The notes under the pieces are model-generated. The model ran no database searches, was not told the DNA's origin, and was given only the letters and a program-made list of their open reading frames with translations. DNA of 13,944 bases from JBGOTP01 sp041476545 (GTDB lineage: Bacteria; Acidobacteriota; Vicinamibacteria; Vicinamibacterales; CAVVIG01), in assembly GCA_041476545.1 (NCBI GenBank), contig JBGOTP010000103.1, positions 1 through 13,944 of the forward strand, read 5' to 3'. Shown piece by piece: positions 13,710-13,944 of the stretch. The translations under genes and the position numbers were made by a program. Each line of letters starts with the position of its first letter. Position 1 is the stretch's first letter.

Positions 13710-13944
13710 ATGAGCAACGTCCGCATCGGCACGTCCGGATGGAACTATCCGTCCGGGCGTGGGACGTGGAATGGTCTCTTCTATCCTGCCTCACGCGGGC
13801 GGGCGAAGAGCTTCGACGAATTGTCGTTCTACGCGGAGCATTTCAACACGGTCGAGGTGAACTCGACGTTCTACGGTCAGCCACGGGCGGAGGTGACGCG
13901 CGGCTGGACCGAGCGGACACCGGCCGGCTTCGAGTTTTCGATCA
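13710..13944 (+). CDS. DUF72 family protein, N-terminal part (truncated by the window end)
   Basis: The first 78 residues are visible and the frame is still open at the last base. The N-terminus reads VRIGTSGWNYPSGRGTWNGL at residues 4-23, then FDELSFYAEHFNTVEVNSTF (35-54). It ends in the window with TPAGFEFSI. This is the conserved opening of DUF72 (YecE-like), a TIM-barrel-type domain of unknown reaction. No clear Shine-Dalgarno site precedes the ATG. It is divergent from queE, and the shared 62-bp gap contains the heptamer array. Full proteins are about 240-300 residues, so most of the gene lies outside. Confidence 0.9.
   Translation, partial: MSNVRIGTSGWNYPSGRGTWNGLFYPASRGRAKSFDELSFYAEHFNTVEVNSTFYGQPRAEVTRGWTERTPAGFEFSI

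Overview
The window is high-GC DNA (roughly 60% or more by eye) with tightly packed genes. It carries two exported PQQ-dependent dehydrogenases of the type common in soil Acidobacteriota, a secreted NHL beta-propeller, a Tat-type carboxylesterase and a FabV enoyl reductase. This points to Acidobacteriota, most plausibly Vicinamibacteria. That assignment is an inference from gene families and style, because no rRNA or tRNA gene is present.

Layout. 1-314: 3' end of an M50B-like membrane metalloprotease gene, apparently frameshifted. 336-1514: fabV (+). 1587-2227: a two-gene unit of a small three-helix membrane protein and an ATGA-coupled exported or lipoprotein-like protein (+). 2259-4546 (-): a short-chain dehydrogenase and an NHL-repeat secreted protein. 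4697-6976 (+): a large PQQ dehydrogenase with a Gly/Ala/Pro-rich insert. 7023-7146: remnant of a VapB-like antitoxin gene. 7158-8858 (-): type-B carboxylesterase. 8912-9091 (+): a 59-residue small protein. 9226-10971 (-): second PQQ dehydrogenase. 11159-11635 (+): DUF1801 protein. 11636-12287: gene-free stretch with a hairpin and a degenerate inverted duplication. 12288-13647 (-): queE-queC, two steps of 7-deazaguanine (queuosine precursor) synthesis. 13710-13944 (+): start of a DUF72 gene that runs off the window.

How the genes relate. The NHL protein, both PQQ enzymes and the esterase all carry export signals, so 3.3-11 kb looks like a secretome neighbourhood for periplasmic oxidation and hydrolysis of small organic substrates. 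The genes alternate in strand and do not form one operon. queE and queC are the only clear pathway pair; queD and folE are not in the window.

The most unusual signal is between the genes. Five intergenic regions hold short tandem arrays with 7- or 8-bp units, each close to a gene start. In front of queC the 8-bp unit creates four consecutive ATG-stop minimal ORFs and also supplies a Shine-Dalgarno-like sequence for the real start. I did not find a convincing new defence, CRISPR or mobile system.
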